Source of the DNA: Sulfitobacter sp. HNIBRBA3233
Lineage (GTDB): Bacteria; Pseudomonadota; Alphaproteobacteria; Rhodobacterales; Rhodobacteraceae
Assembly: GCF_040149665.1 (NCBI RefSeq)
Contig: NZ_JBEFLP010000001.1
Coordinates: 1-64,000 of the forward strand
DNA: 64,000 nucleotides
Direction: 5' to 3'
Position numbers and translations under genes: made by a program. The notes beneath the pieces were generated by a model. That model was not told the origin of the DNA. It saw only the letters and a list, made by a program, of their open reading frames with translations, and did not search any database. Position 1 is the stretch's first letter, and each line of letters begins with the position of its first letter. Positions 43,548 through 52,298 of the stretch are shown in pieces.

Positions 43548-44651
43548 TTATCCTTGTGTGGCCATGACCGCGCCAATGGCACCGGCCACGAGCAGACCCA
43601 GTACCACGGCCACGGCGATCTTGATAGCCGAGTAGGGCCGTTCGCCCTGCACCCGCCCCGTGGTGCCATTGACGACAAACCGGTAGCTTTTGCCCCGGTA
43701 GCGGTAGGCCGCCAGCCAGACCGGCAACAGGATGTGTTTGAACGTCATATGGCTCAGATCGACGTCCATGGCGTGGATGCGCTGCCGGTCGCCGCCGATG
43801 TCAAAGCGGATGTCACGGCGGATCATCGCATCCATATGCGCGCGCGCCTCGTCAAAACCTTCGTCGAGCGAGACGGTATAGCCCTCGGCGCGAAACCCCG
43901 CGAGGTATTCCGGCGCGTAGGGCTCCAGCGCTGTCAGGTCCCACGGTTGCAGCGCGTCGGTAAACCGCTTGGGCAGCGACCGCGACGCCAGAACCAGCAC
44001 ATCGTCGAAAAACCGGTAGACCCGGCCCGACGCAGGGCGCCAGCGCACCTTCGGCACCTGCACCTGCGTGCGCTTGCCGTCGCGCATCACGGTGCGTGTC
44101 TCGAAGTAGACGGTGCCGCGTTCGCCGGTATAGCGGGTGTCGGTCTGGGCATCGTAGGTCCAGTAGGGGACGTAGATGCCGCTCATCTTCCGGCCCTTGC
44201 GTGCGTAGGCTTTCAGCCCCGAGGGGGCGAACCACAGGCTGCCCAGCCAGTCCGACATCGCGTCACGCGCGACCTCTTCGGTCAGGGCGAAAGGCAGCAC
44301 CGCGCGCGGTTTGATGTGCCGGTGGGTCCCTGTGTCGATCACGACGGGGGTCGCACAGAACGGGCATTCCGCAGCATGGGCGTCGGGATCGAATTCGACC
44401 TGTGCCGCGCAGTTGGGGCAGGTCGTCACCCGCGTCTCTTCCATTTCGGCGGCGTCGATGTTCTGGGCCAGTCCGCGCCGTAGGTCCAGTTCGGCAATCT
44501 TCGGGCGCGCCGTATCGCCCTGGCCGACGGGCTGCACATTGCCGCAGTGGTCGCACTGCAGCACGGCCTTGGCAGGATCGAAACGCAGGTCCGATCCGCA
44601 CATGTCGCAGGGAAAGCGGTGTTCCTGTAGGGGGGCTGGCATGTCGGGCAA
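43548..44651 (-). CDS. Membrane protein with two zinc ribbons
   Basis: This 367-residue protein has two N-terminal zinc-ribbon modules: CDMCGSDLRFDP with CDHCG, then CPNCAAQVEFDP with CPFCATPVV. A central domain of unknown function (YVPYWTYDAQTDTRYTGERG) follows, and one C-terminal transmembrane helix (IKIAVAVVLGLLVAGAIGAVM). Database entries for such proteins are often mislabelled as primosomal protein N' or helicases; no helicase motif is present here. It is followed within 4 bp by the nitroreductase and dtd genes. The locus also holds an SPFH protein, a pairing recurring in bacterial SPFH/virion-core-like systems. Confidence 0.85.
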   Translation of the reverse strand: MPDMPAPLQEHRFPCDMCGSDLRFDPAKAVLQCDHCGNVQPVGQGDTARPKIAELDLRRGLAQNIDAAEMEETRVTTCPNCAAQVEFDPDAHAAECPFCATPVVIDTGTHRHIKPRAVLPFALTEEVARDAMSDWLGSLWFAPSGLKAYARKGRKMSGIYVPYWTYDAQTDTRYTGERGTVYFETRTVMRDGKRTQVQVPKVRWRPASGRVYRFFDDVLVLASRSLPKRFTDALQPWDLTALEPYAPEYLAGFRAEGYTVSLDEGFDEARAHMDAMIRRDIRFDIGGDRQRIHAMDVDLSHMTFKHILLPVWLAAYRYRGKSYRFVVNGTTGRVQGERPYSAIKIAVAVVLGLLVAGAIGAVMATQG

Positions 44652-44716
44652 GGCGAGGCCTCTCGATCGGTCTGGGCCTCTACAATGGCGCTTGCGCGCA
44701 CAGGGTCAAGGTGTGC

Positions 44717-45268
44717 TCAGAGAAACCGGTGCAGGACTTTCGGCGCCATGATCCTGAGCGCGTTGTCACGCAGCCTGATGTGCCGCCAGATGTGAAATGC
44801 GGCGTGAAATGCGATGACCACACCCAGAAGGTAGAACTGGTAGATATGCAGGGTGCCGATGATGTCGTTCGCCCGGTCCCACCCCATCGGCGGTGCGATC
44901 GGCAGCCACATGCCCGCGCGCAACTGCGTCGCCGAGGTCAGCCCCAGAAGGAACCCGCCCAACGCCACAAGGAACAGCCCCCAGATGATTGTCAGGTGCA
45001 ACGGGCGATGGATCGCCCGCGCTATACCGCGCAGTTTCGGGCCGGGCCGCGAGGCCAGTCCACGGCGCATCAGGTCGGCGGTCCACAACAGGCACAGGGA
45101 CACGAAAATCAGCGCGAGGTTGGAATGCAGCGCGAACCACCCGCGCCCCATCGGCACCACCACATCGGGCGTGACCAGAAGAAACCAGATGAACAGCGGG
45201 ATCATCAGCCCGTGCATCCATTTCAGCGCCACACGACGTGGGGGCAGATATCTGGCCAAGCGTTTCAT
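44717..45268 (-). CDS. Cytochrome b561-family membrane protein
   Basis: This 183-residue protein has four predicted transmembrane segments with conserved His residues (WMHGLMIPLFIWFLL, FALHSNLALIFVSLCLLW, RPLHLTIIWGLFLVALGG, TLHIYQFYLLGVVIAFHAAFH). These fit a di-heme cytochrome b of the b561/Ni-hydrogenase b-type group. The expected role is transmembrane electron transfer from the quinone pool. ATG 45268 is preferred over GTG 45280; neither has a strong ribosome site. It lies between the SPFH and zinc-ribbon genes on the same strand. Confidence 0.82.
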   Translation of the reverse strand: MKRLARYLPPRRVALKWMHGLMIPLFIWFLLVTPDVVVPMGRGWFALHSNLALIFVSLCLLWTADLMRRGLASRPGPKLRGIARAIHRPLHLTIIWGLFLVALGGFLLGLTSATQLRAGMWLPIAPPMGWDRANDIIGTLHIYQFYLLGVVIAFHAAFHIWRHIRLRDNALRIMAPKVLHRFL

Positions 45269-45405
45269 ATGACCGATCACGTAGCGACGGGGGGCAGAGT
45301 TTCAATCGACCGCGATGCAGCGCGGCGTGTGCAAGCAAGGGCCGGTAGCGCGGGATCCGCGCAAGCCTCGCCCCTGCTGCCAGCCCGGAGGCCGCCCGCG
45401 CGGGG

Positions 45406-46509
45406 TTACGCCCCGGGCGGCGGCGGTGGCAGCACGGTAAAGAGCTGTGCCAGCTCGGCCACGTCCTCGGCCCGCAGCCAGCCGTCCTGGCCGGGCGTCC
45501 AGACATAGGTTTCACGGGTCAGCCCGCCCTCGGCGGCCATGCGGCCCATCCGGGCCTTGGAGAACGGGCCTTTCGTCTCGCCGCCTTCTGCGATGTGCCA
45601 GACGTGTTCGACCGGTGGCGGCGGGGGCGTTGCTGCCCGCGCGGCGGGGGCGGCACCCCATGGACCGGCGGCTGCGGCCTGCGCGCCCATCTGCATCCCC
45701 AGACCCGCGCCAAGACCGGTCTGGATCGCGGCCGATGCGGCACCGTCACGGCCAAGCACTTCGGCAGTCTGGAACTGGGTGTATTCGTGCAGATTGCCGA
45801 TCACCCCCATGGATGTCCGCTTGTCCATCACCTCTTCGACAGCCGGTGGCAGCGAGATGTTCTCGATGTAAAGCTCGGGTAGGGCGAGGCCGTATTCGGC
45901 CAGCGTCGCCTCGATCTCGCGCCCGACAAGCTGGCCCAGTTCACGGGTGTTTGCAGCCATGTCCAGCACGGGGATCTGCGCCCGCGCGATGGTGCGCGAG
46001 AATTCCTGCACGATGATGTTGCGGATCTGGAAGCTGATCTCGTCCATGGTGAATTCGCCGTCCGTGCCCACGATCTCGCGCAGGAAAACCGCCGGGTCGG
46101 TCACGCGCACGCTGTAGGTGCCGAAGGCGCGCAGGCGCACGGGGCCGAATTCGGGATCGCGCACGATGACGGGATTTTTCGTGCCCCATTTGAGATTGCT
46201 GAACCGTGTGGTGGAGACGAAATAGACTTCGGATTTGAACGGGCTCTTGAAACCGTGATCCCAATGCTGAAGCGTCGTCAGGATCGGCATGTTGTTGGTT
46301 TCAAGCATGTAAAGACCGGGGGTGAAGACGTCCGCGAGCTGGCCTTCGTGCACGAACACCGCTGCCTGCCCCTCGCGCACCGTCAGCTTGGCGCCGTATT
46401 TGATCGCGTGACCGTGCCGTTCGAACCGCCAGACCAGCGTGTCGCGGGTATCGTCCGTCCAGTGAATGACGTCGATGAATTCACCTGAGAGAAAGTCGAA
46501 GATGCTCAT
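45406..46509 (-). CDS. SPFH-domain protein with C-terminal GYF_2 domain (YdjI-like)
   Basis: This 367-residue protein has an N-terminal segment shared with virion-core-like SPFH proteins (MSIFDFLSGEFIDVIHWTDD). The SPFH region follows (AAVFVHEGQLADVFTPGLYML, then RAFGTYSVRVTDPAVFLREI). A Gly/Ala/Pro-rich linker leads to a C-terminal GYF_2-type domain (WHIAEGGETKGPFSKARM, then YVWTPGQDGWLRAEDV). GYF_2 domains bind proline-rich partners. It is expected to scaffold a membrane microdomain. It belongs to the TelA/XpaC run. The start MSIFDFL is chosen over an upstream in-frame M. Confidence 0.88.
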   Translation of the reverse strand: MSIFDFLSGEFIDVIHWTDDTRDTLVWRFERHGHAIKYGAKLTVREGQAAVFVHEGQLADVFTPGLYMLETNNMPILTTLQHWDHGFKSPFKSEVYFVSTTRFSNLKWGTKNPVIVRDPEFGPVRLRAFGTYSVRVTDPAVFLREIVGTDGEFTMDEISFQIRNIIVQEFSRTIARAQIPVLDMAANTRELGQLVGREIEATLAEYGLALPELYIENISLPPAVEEVMDKRTSMGVIGNLHEYTQFQTAEVLGRDGAASAAIQTGLGAGLGMQMGAQAAAAGPWGAAPAARAATPPPPPVEHVWHIAEGGETKGPFSKARMGRMAAEGGLTRETYVWTPGQDGWLRAEDVAELAQLFTVLPPPPPGA

Positions 46510-46578
46510 GGGTGTGGTCCTTTGCAAGCGGTGCGGGCAGCCTAGTGCAGGCGCGCCGGCGGGATCAAGAAAATGCGC

Positions 46579-47541
46579 CTAGACGGGCCCTGCTTCGGTC
46601 AGCTCGGTCGCGATGGTCTGCACGATGGGGCGCGCTTCGGCGGCGCTCATCCCCGGCGACAGGCGCGGGTCGTAGAGCATCCGCAAGAGCAGCTCGTCGT
46701 GGCGGGTCAGAAGCGCGAACTCGTCGTCGTCGTTGAAGATCGAGGGCCGCGCTGTGGGGCTGTCATTGGCAAGGCCCATGCCCTGCGCCAGTTCCTCGTG
46801 AATGCACGACAGGCGCAGCAGATCGGGGTTTTCCGCGCGGATCACGGCCAAGGCGGCGGTATAGGTGTTCGCCCCCACACCGGCGGCATAGGCCGCAACA
46901 ACACAGTAGGTATCGCGCCGCATGTTGGTCAACGGACCAAGGCTCGCGGAGGAGATCCCCGGCACCCGCGCCGCCGCTTCGGCCAACGCATCGGCGCGGT
47001 CGTCCTCGCCGGCGACGATGACGATGAAATTCGGGCGCGCGGCGATGGCCACGGGGTGGCCCGTTACCCGGTCAAGCCGGGCCGCGTAATTGCGGATCGC
47101 TGCCGTGTCGCTGCGCACTTGCGAGGGCGGCACACCGTCGCCAAAGATGATCTGCATCCGCACCGGACCGGCCCATCGGCGCAACGGGCTTGCACCGCCC
47201 CGACCGGCAAAGTTTCCGTCGTATTCGTTGAAAAAAGCGATCTGCTCGAAATTTCGGGCCAGCATCGTCGCGGTAAATGGCGTGTCTGACCCGCCGCCGT
47301 CGCGGCGCAGCAGGCCCTGTCCCATCTGGGCGCGCTGCACTTCGTTCAGATAGCTGCGCAGCGCGGCGCTTTCGGGGGATGTGGGGCGCGCGACCTCCAC
47401 CGGCACCTCGGGCGCGGGCTTGTCAGGGCGCGCGACCGGTTTGAGGACCGGATCGGGCGGCATGAGGTCGGTGCAGCCGGACGCCAGTGCCGACAGGCAC
47501 AGCGCGCCCAGTACATGTCTGATACGTGCCCCGCGTCCCAT
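46579..47541 (-). CDS. DUF2927 lipoprotein
   Basis: This 320-residue protein has a signal peptide with a lipobox (LASGC, Cys23). The mature part matches the DUF2927 pattern: RRWAGPVRMQIIFGDGVP in the middle, NFIVIVAGEDDR, and SCIHEELAQGMGLANDSP near the end. HEELAQ resembles a zincin-type HExxH/HExxQ helix, so it may be a metallopeptidase-like fold, unproven. It sits 2 bp after the TelA stop codon, so co-translation is likely. Confidence 0.85.
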   Translation of the reverse strand: MGRGARIRHVLGALCLSALASGCTDLMPPDPVLKPVARPDKPAPEVPVEVARPTSPESAALRSYLNEVQRAQMGQGLLRRDGGGSDTPFTATMLARNFEQIAFFNEYDGNFAGRGGASPLRRWAGPVRMQIIFGDGVPPSQVRSDTAAIRNYAARLDRVTGHPVAIAARPNFIVIVAGEDDRADALAEAAARVPGISSASLGPLTNMRRDTYCVVAAYAAGVGANTYTAALAVIRAENPDLLRLSCIHEELAQGMGLANDSPTARPSIFNDDDEFALLTRHDELLLRMLYDPRLSPGMSAAEARPIVQTIATELTEAGPV

Positions 47542-47543
47542 GA

Positions 47544-48740
47544 TCAGCGCGGAACGCTGCCGCCAGCGTTCTCGCCGAGGCCGGTCTTGTGGGACTTGGC
47601 GGAGGCCAGCGTGTCGCGCAGCTTGGCTTCCATTTCCTTGAGGTCCTTTTCCGCCGCAGCGCGCTTGGCCTTGCCTTCGTCGGCGATTTGCAGGCTTTCC
47701 TCGATGGTGCCGATCAGATCGGCGTTGGCCTGTTTGACCGCTTCGATGTCGAAGACGCCGCGCTCCATCTCCTGACGGATCATCTTGTTGCTGTCGCGCA
47801 GGTTCTTCGCATTCGAGGTCAGCAATTCGTTGGTCAGATCGTTGGCTTCGCGCACGGCCGCCGCGGCCTCTGCCGACCGCTGGATCGTCACCGCCTGTGC
47901 CAGCTGGGTTTCCCACAGCGGTACGGTGTTGACGAGGGTCGAGTTGATCTTGGTCACGAGGCTCTTGTCGTTTTCCTGCACCAGCCGGATCGAGGGCAGC
48001 GACTGCATGGTGACTTGACGTGTCAGCTTCAGATCGTGGACACGGCGCTCTAGATCGTCGCGTGCGGCCCGCATGTCGCGCAATTCCTGCGCCTTCATCA
48101 CCGCCTGCTCTTCCGGGGCGTCCTCGACCTCCTTGGCCTTGGCGGGGATCACAGTCGCGTCCAGCTCTTCGAGCTTGGCTTCGCCCGCGGCGATGTAGAG
48201 CGCCAGTTCGTCATAGAACTGAAGCGTCTTTTCGTAGAGCATGTCGAGCGACTTGATGTCCTTGAGCAGCGTATGCTCGTGGCTCAGCAGATCGTCGGTG
48301 ATGCGGTCGATCTGGGCCTGAACCTTCTCGAACTGGGCGGTGAATTTGGCGAAGGGCGCGGCGCGGCCCAGCAGTTTTTCCCACCAGGACCGTTCGCGGC
48401 GCACGTCCAGTTCCGAGACCGAGAAACCGCGGATCGTGCTGACGATCCCGCGCAGGCTGTCGCCGGCGGGGCCTACGTCCTTGTTGCGCACGTCCGCCAG
48501 CATCGACTGGCTGATTTCCTGCAACTCGGCCTGCGCCGCCGAACCGAAGGAGATGATGGACTGCGTGTCGGCGATATCGATCTCTTCCATGCGCGCACGG
48601 ATCTCGGCGCCCTCGGCGGGGCTTGCCTTTGACAGCGGCACCACGGCACCCGCCTCCTTGGGTTCGGGCAGCACGATCGCGTTGACTTCATCCACCATGG
48701 CCAAAGTCTGCGTGGCCTTTTCTCGTGTTTCGTTGGACAT
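47544..48740 (-). CDS. TelA-family toxic-anion-resistance protein
   Basis: This 398-residue protein matches the TelA/KlaA family: IISFGSAAQAELQEISQSML near residue 45, SWWEKLLGRAAPFAKFTAQFEKV, and a long helical body rich in Glu, Lys and Ala ending in coiled coil. Members are linked to tellurite and antimicrobial resistance in plasmid RK2 and Gram-positives, but the molecular role is unknown. Here it is flanked by an XpaC-like protein upstream and a DUF2927 lipoprotein downstream, as in conserved envelope-stress loci. No other ter genes are visible. Confidence 0.92.
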   Translation of the reverse strand: MSNETREKATQTLAMVDEVNAIVLPEPKEAGAVVPLSKASPAEGAEIRARMEEIDIADTQSIISFGSAAQAELQEISQSMLADVRNKDVGPAGDSLRGIVSTIRGFSVSELDVRRERSWWEKLLGRAAPFAKFTAQFEKVQAQIDRITDDLLSHEHTLLKDIKSLDMLYEKTLQFYDELALYIAAGEAKLEELDATVIPAKAKEVEDAPEEQAVMKAQELRDMRAARDDLERRVHDLKLTRQVTMQSLPSIRLVQENDKSLVTKINSTLVNTVPLWETQLAQAVTIQRSAEAAAAVREANDLTNELLTSNAKNLRDSNKMIRQEMERGVFDIEAVKQANADLIGTIEESLQIADEGKAKRAAAEKDLKEMEAKLRDTLASAKSHKTGLGENAGGSVPR

Positions 48741-48758
48741 GGGCTGGTTTCCTGTTGA

Positions 48759-49655
48759 TTAGCTGTCTGTGCTCCGCTCCAGACGAACGCCCTCGCGGGC
48801 AAGTCGTTCGCGCAGAACGTCGATTTCCACGGTCAGGTCGCTGCGGTCTTCCAGCAGCGACTTGGCATTGCGCGCGGCGAAATTCTGGTCGAGGTCGTCC
48901 AGAAGCGCAAGATAATCGGCCTTTGCCTGCGGGTCGCGGCTGCGGCTGTAGATGTCGGCGAACTTGGCCGTCGCATCGCGCGCGCCCTGCAGGTAGACGC
49001 CCAGATACTTGCGCGCGCCGGTCAGATCGCGTGGGTCTTCCTCGACCGTGCGGATCAGGTTGCGCGCGGTGCCGATGAACGCATCGAGCCGCTCTTCCGC
49101 CTGCCGGTCACGGGCACGCGCGATGGTCTCGCGCATGGTGGTCAGATGCAGTTCGGCCTCGTCGACGACGCGCGCCACGCGGTCCTGCTGGAAGGTGTCG
49201 ACACCGTCCAGCCCCTTGTGGCGCAGCGGGTCGATGCCAAAGGCTGCCACATGCAGTGCTGCGGCGGCCAGCCCGTAGATCACCGGGCTGAGCGGCTCGA
49301 GGGTAATGGCATGGGCCGCCACACCCAAGGCGGCACCGATCCCCGCAAGGGCTGCGGCGAAAATCTTGCGCGGAATCGCGGGGCGGCGGGCCACCTTGCG
49401 CTCGGCAAAGGCTGCCTCGGCCCGCATCCCGTCGCGCAAAAGCCATGCGCCCAGGGCAAGCGCACCCGACCCGACAAGCCCGAGCCCGAGTGCCGTCGCA
49501 CCGCCGGTCAGGGTGGTGGCCAGAAGAATGACAGGGGGAATGAACAGCAGGTTGGCCCGCGCGCCCACCGGATCGGTGCGCAGCGGTGCCGAAGGCGTGG
49601 CGCGCGGCACGCCGGGCCCACCGGGGCTGTATTTGCCGCCAAAACGTTGCGCCAT
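48759..49655 (-). CDS. XpaC-like 5-bromo-4-chloroindolyl phosphate hydrolysis family protein
   Basis: This 298-residue protein has two N-terminal hydrophobic pairs (ANLLFIPPVILLATTL and GLVGSGALALGAWLL; AALAGIGAALGVAAHAI). A helical cytoplasmic C-terminal half follows (HLTTMRETIARARDRQAEERL). It matches the XpaC family, usually adjacent to telA in Bacillus and Alphaproteobacteria. The hydrolase name is historical; no enzymatic motif is apparent. It lies 18 bp before telA and is followed upstream by a 73-residue membrane protein. Confidence 0.85.
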   Translation of the reverse strand: MAQRFGGKYSPGGPGVPRATPSAPLRTDPVGARANLLFIPPVILLATTLTGGATALGLGLVGSGALALGAWLLRDGMRAEAAFAERKVARRPAIPRKIFAAALAGIGAALGVAAHAITLEPLSPVIYGLAAAALHVAAFGIDPLRHKGLDGVDTFQQDRVARVVDEAELHLTTMRETIARARDRQAEERLDAFIGTARNLIRTVEEDPRDLTGARKYLGVYLQGARDATAKFADIYSRSRDPQAKADYLALLDDLDQNFAARNAKSLLEDRSDLTVEIDVLRERLAREGVRLERSTDS

Positions 49656-49659
49656 CGGC

Positions 49660-49881
49660 TCAGAGCCCCCCGAGCCAACCGGCGGACACGCCCGTCAAAA
49701 GCACAAGCAATGCGACATAGGCGATCTTCTGCAACTGTGTCGGGGCCAAGATATTCTCCTCCGCGTTCTTTCGATGCGCGCGCCGGGCCGATGCCGTCGT
49801 CCGCGCCAAGAATGACCCGATAATCGCCGCAAAGGCAACGATCACGCCAACAAAGACCAAGATTAACAGCAATCTGCCCAC
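49660..49881 (-). CDS. Small membrane protein
   Basis: This 73-residue protein has two predicted transmembrane helices (LLLILVFVGVIVAFAAIIGSF and IAYVALLVLLTGVSAGWLGG) joined by a basic loop (RRAHRKNAEEN). It is 4 bp before the XpaC-like gene, so it begins the operon. It has no recognised family. A start-proximal AGGGTATCG gives a usable ribosome site. It probably belongs to the TelA/XpaC membrane complex. Confidence 0.75.
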   Translation of the reverse strand: MGRLLLILVFVGVIVAFAAIIGSFLARTTASARRAHRKNAEENILAPTQLQKIAYVALLVLLTGVSAGWLGGL

Positions 49882-49981
49882 GATACCCTCTTTCCCCTCT
49901 CTAGATAAGCAATCCCGAGGGGCTTACCAGTCTCCCCGGCGGGAATGCGCGGGCTGTTTTCCCCCGTTTATTGCGCCCCGA

Positions 49982-50995
49982 TCAGGTCTTTCGGCTGCGC
50001 GGGGGCGACTTGGGGCGCCGCGCGCCCGCGGGTTTGCCGCCTGCCGGTTTTTCGCGCCGCCCGCCGGCGGGTTTGCTGCCTGTCGGCTTTTTCCCGGCGC
50101 CCCGGCGTTTGGAGGGCGCGTCGTCGTCATCGGTCTTGGGGCGGGGCAGTCCGGGCTGTCCGGGGCCGCCGTATTGTCCCTTGCGGGGCGGGCGGCGCTT
50201 GGGGGCGCGGCGCACTTCGGTCGGCGCGGCCGGAGGATCGCCCACAAGCGTATCGGCGGCAGGGCCAAGCTGATCGCGCAGAACCTTGCGGCGCACTTCC
50301 TCCACCGCCCCTTGCGCCATTTCACCCAGCTGGAAAGGGCCATAGCTGACGCGGATCAGGCGGTTCACCTTCAGCCCCACGACTTCCATCGCGCGGCGAA
50401 TCTCGCGGTTGCGGCCCTCGCGCAGCCCGACCGTAAGCCACGCATTGGCCCCTTGCTGGCGGTCAATCGTCACTTCCATCGGCTGGAAGGGCTCGCCATC
50501 CGCGATCACCCCCTGACGGAGCGGCTCTAGGACCTCGTCGGTGGGCCGTCCGTTGACGCGCACGCGGTAGCGCCGCAGCCATCCCGTCGAGGGCAGTTCC
50601 AGATGCCGCTTGAGCGCACCGTCGTTGGTCAGCAGCAACAGGCCTTCGGAATTGAGGTCGAGCCGTCCGACGCTCATCGTGCGCGGCATGTCCTCGGGCA
50701 GCGCGTCGAAAATCGTCTCGCGGCCCTTTTCGTCCTTGGCTGTCGTCACCAGACCCGCAGGCTTGTGGAACAGCCACAGCCGCGCAGGATCGGCAGGGCC
50801 CACCGGCTTGCCGTCGACGCTGATGCGATCGCTCTCCGTGACGTTCAGCGCGGGGCTTTCGATGATCTTGCCGTTCACCGCGACGCGGCCATCGGCGATC
50901 ATGCGCTCCGCATCGCGGCGGCTGGCGACACCGGCGCGGGCAAGCACCTTGGCAATACGGTCGCCGGGCGGCGGGGAAGGGGGTGTTTGTGACAT
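49982..50995 (-). CDS. rluB: 23S rRNA pseudouridine synthase, RluB type
   Basis: This 337-residue protein has an N-terminal S4 RNA-binding domain (RIAKVLARAGVASRRDAERMI) and the RsuA/RluB catalytic domain with GRLD at 110-113 (Asp113 as nucleophile). RDQL near 255 precedes a long basic Pro/Gly/Lys-rich tail with repeats of a PAGGxxxKPAGG type. The tail is far longer than in enteric RluB and may bind rRNA non-specifically. It converts a uridine in 23S rRNA helix 89-90 to pseudouridine. It is divergent from tadA across 62 bp. RsuA identity is the alternative. Confidence 0.88.
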   Translation of the reverse strand: MSQTPPSPPPGDRIAKVLARAGVASRRDAERMIADGRVAVNGKIIESPALNVTESDRISVDGKPVGPADPARLWLFHKPAGLVTTAKDEKGRETIFDALPEDMPRTMSVGRLDLNSEGLLLLTNDGALKRHLELPSTGWLRRYRVRVNGRPTDEVLEPLRQGVIADGEPFQPMEVTIDRQQGANAWLTVGLREGRNREIRRAMEVVGLKVNRLIRVSYGPFQLGEMAQGAVEEVRRKVLRDQLGPAADTLVGDPPAAPTEVRRAPKRRPPRKGQYGGPGQPGLPRPKTDDDDAPSKRRGAGKKPTGSKPAGGRREKPAGGKPAGARRPKSPPRSRKT

Positions 50996-51057
50996 GCGCG
51001 ACCCATAGACTACTGCGCCCCCTTGCGAAAGAGCGTGGTTTGCCGCCATCAAGGGGG

Positions 51058-51519
51058 ATGCGATTTTCCTCTCATATGGCGCGCGCGCTCGACGCCGCGC
51101 GCGATGCCGCCACCCGCGGCGAGGTGCCGGTGGGCGCGGTGGTGGTCTCGGCCACGGGCGAGGTTCTGGCCTGCGAAGGCAACCGTACCCGCGAGTTGGC
51201 CGATCCGACGGCCCACGCCGAAATGCTGGCAATCCGCGCGGCCTGTGCGGGATCGGGGCAGGAGCGTCTGGTCGGCGCGCATCTCTATGTCACGCTGGAG
51301 CCCTGCGCGATGTGCGCGGGCGCCATCGCCGCGGCCCGCATCGCACGCCTTTACTACGGCGCGGGCGACCCGAAATCGGGCGGCGTGGCGCAGGGCGCGC
51401 GCGTTTTTGCGCATCCGCAATGTCACCACGCGCCGGAGGTTTTCGATGGAATCGGTGAGACCGAGGCCGCAACGCTGCTGAAGGATTTCTTCGCGGCGCG
51501 GCGCGGGAAGGGCGATTAG
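51058..51519 (+). CDS. tadA: tRNA-specific adenosine deaminase TadA
   Basis: This 153-residue protein has the deaminase zinc motifs: HAE at 53-55 (His53 ligand, Glu55 catalytic) and PCAMC at 82-86 (Cys83 and Cys86). The segment GEVPVGAVVV at 21-30 and ARIARLYYGAGDPKSGG are TadA-typical. It converts adenosine 34 of tRNA-Arg(ACG) to inosine and is essential in most bacteria. The ATG at 51058 directly abuts AAGGGGG, unusually close. ATG at 51076 is an alternative. Its end overlaps the convergent NAD(P)-binding gene by 4 bp. Confidence 0.93.
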   Translation: MRFSSHMARALDAARDAATRGEVPVGAVVVSATGEVLACEGNRTRELADPTAHAEMLAIRAACAGSGQERLVGAHLYVTLEPCAMCAGAIAAARIARLYYGAGDPKSGGVAQGARVFAHPQCHHAPEVFDGIGETEAATLLKDFFAARRGKGD

Positions 51520-52241
51520 CCCAGAAAAGCCTTCGCGACCGCTTCGGGGCTGCTGCATTCGGCGGCCTCGTGGCGGGCGATCGCGGGGGTACGGCGCAGC
51601 CAGTCTCCGCTTTCCGCGAGCGACACCATGAAGGCGGCCAGATCGGCATGTCGGGTGCGGATCATGCCTTCGGGGATCACATTGGCCTGCACGGTATAAT
51701 CGTCGGTGCGCGCACCCTCCATCAGCCAGCCGGGGCGCACGGCGGTCCAATCGATGGTGTCGCGCGCCAGAAGGTTCGATTCCATCTGTGCCATCTGGTC
51801 GAAAATCCGGCTCAGCCCCGCCATCGCGGGCAGCTTGAACCACAGCGGACCGCGATTCTTCTCTTCGACAAAACTGGCCGAGATGACCACCAGCCGCCTG
51901 CATCCCACGCCGTCCATCGCATCGCAGATCGCTGAGGTGCCTTTGGTGTAGAGAGGCGGCGGATCGAGCAGCGTTTTCGCATCGTTGCCGACGCCGAGGC
52001 AGGAGATAACCGCATCCACCCCGCGCAGCTGCGGTGCCAGATCGTCCGACAGCACATCGGCGGCGCGATACTCCGCCCCGTGGCGCCGGTCCGCCGCGTC
52101 TGGCAGATCGCGCTCCAGCGCGCACACACGGTGCCCGCGCGCCAGTGCGATGTTGACGGCAGCGTCACCGGTGACGCCGCCCGCGCCGAATATGGCAAGG
52201 GTGAGCGGGGAGGGGGCGGGAGTATCTGCGGGATTTGTCAT
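51516..52241 (-). CDS. NAD(P)-binding (atypical SDR) protein
   Basis: From the ATG at 52241 this is a 241-residue Rossmann protein. GAGGVTGDAAV near the N-terminus is the GxxGxxG dinucleotide site, and DAVISCLG and RRLVVISAS follow. The YxxxK catalytic pair of classical SDRs is not seen, as in NmrA-like atypical members. It may act as a redox sensor or an epimerase-like reductase. An earlier ATG at 52286 in the same frame would add 15 residues of Gly/Ala-rich sequence. Neither start has a convincing ribosome site. Confidence 0.78.
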   Translation of the reverse strand: MTNPADTPAPSPLTLAIFGAGGVTGDAAVNIALARGHRVCALERDLPDAADRRHGAEYRAADVLSDDLAPQLRGVDAVISCLGVGNDAKTLLDPPPLYTKGTSAICDAMDGVGCRRLVVISASFVEEKNRGPLWFKLPAMAGLSRIFDQMAQMESNLLARDTIDWTAVRPGWLMEGARTDDYTVQANVIPEGMIRTRHADLAAFMVSLAESGDWLRRTPAIARHEAAECSSPEAVAKAFLG

Positions 52242-52298
52242 ACCGGCCAACGCCGGCCCTGCGGCGATGTTCCCGCCCTGCGTCATTATGCCGACCGG

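Noticed and set aside
43548..44651. Primosomal protein N' / helicase annotation
   Set aside because: No helicase motifs; only zinc ribbons, a central unknown domain and one membrane helix are seen.
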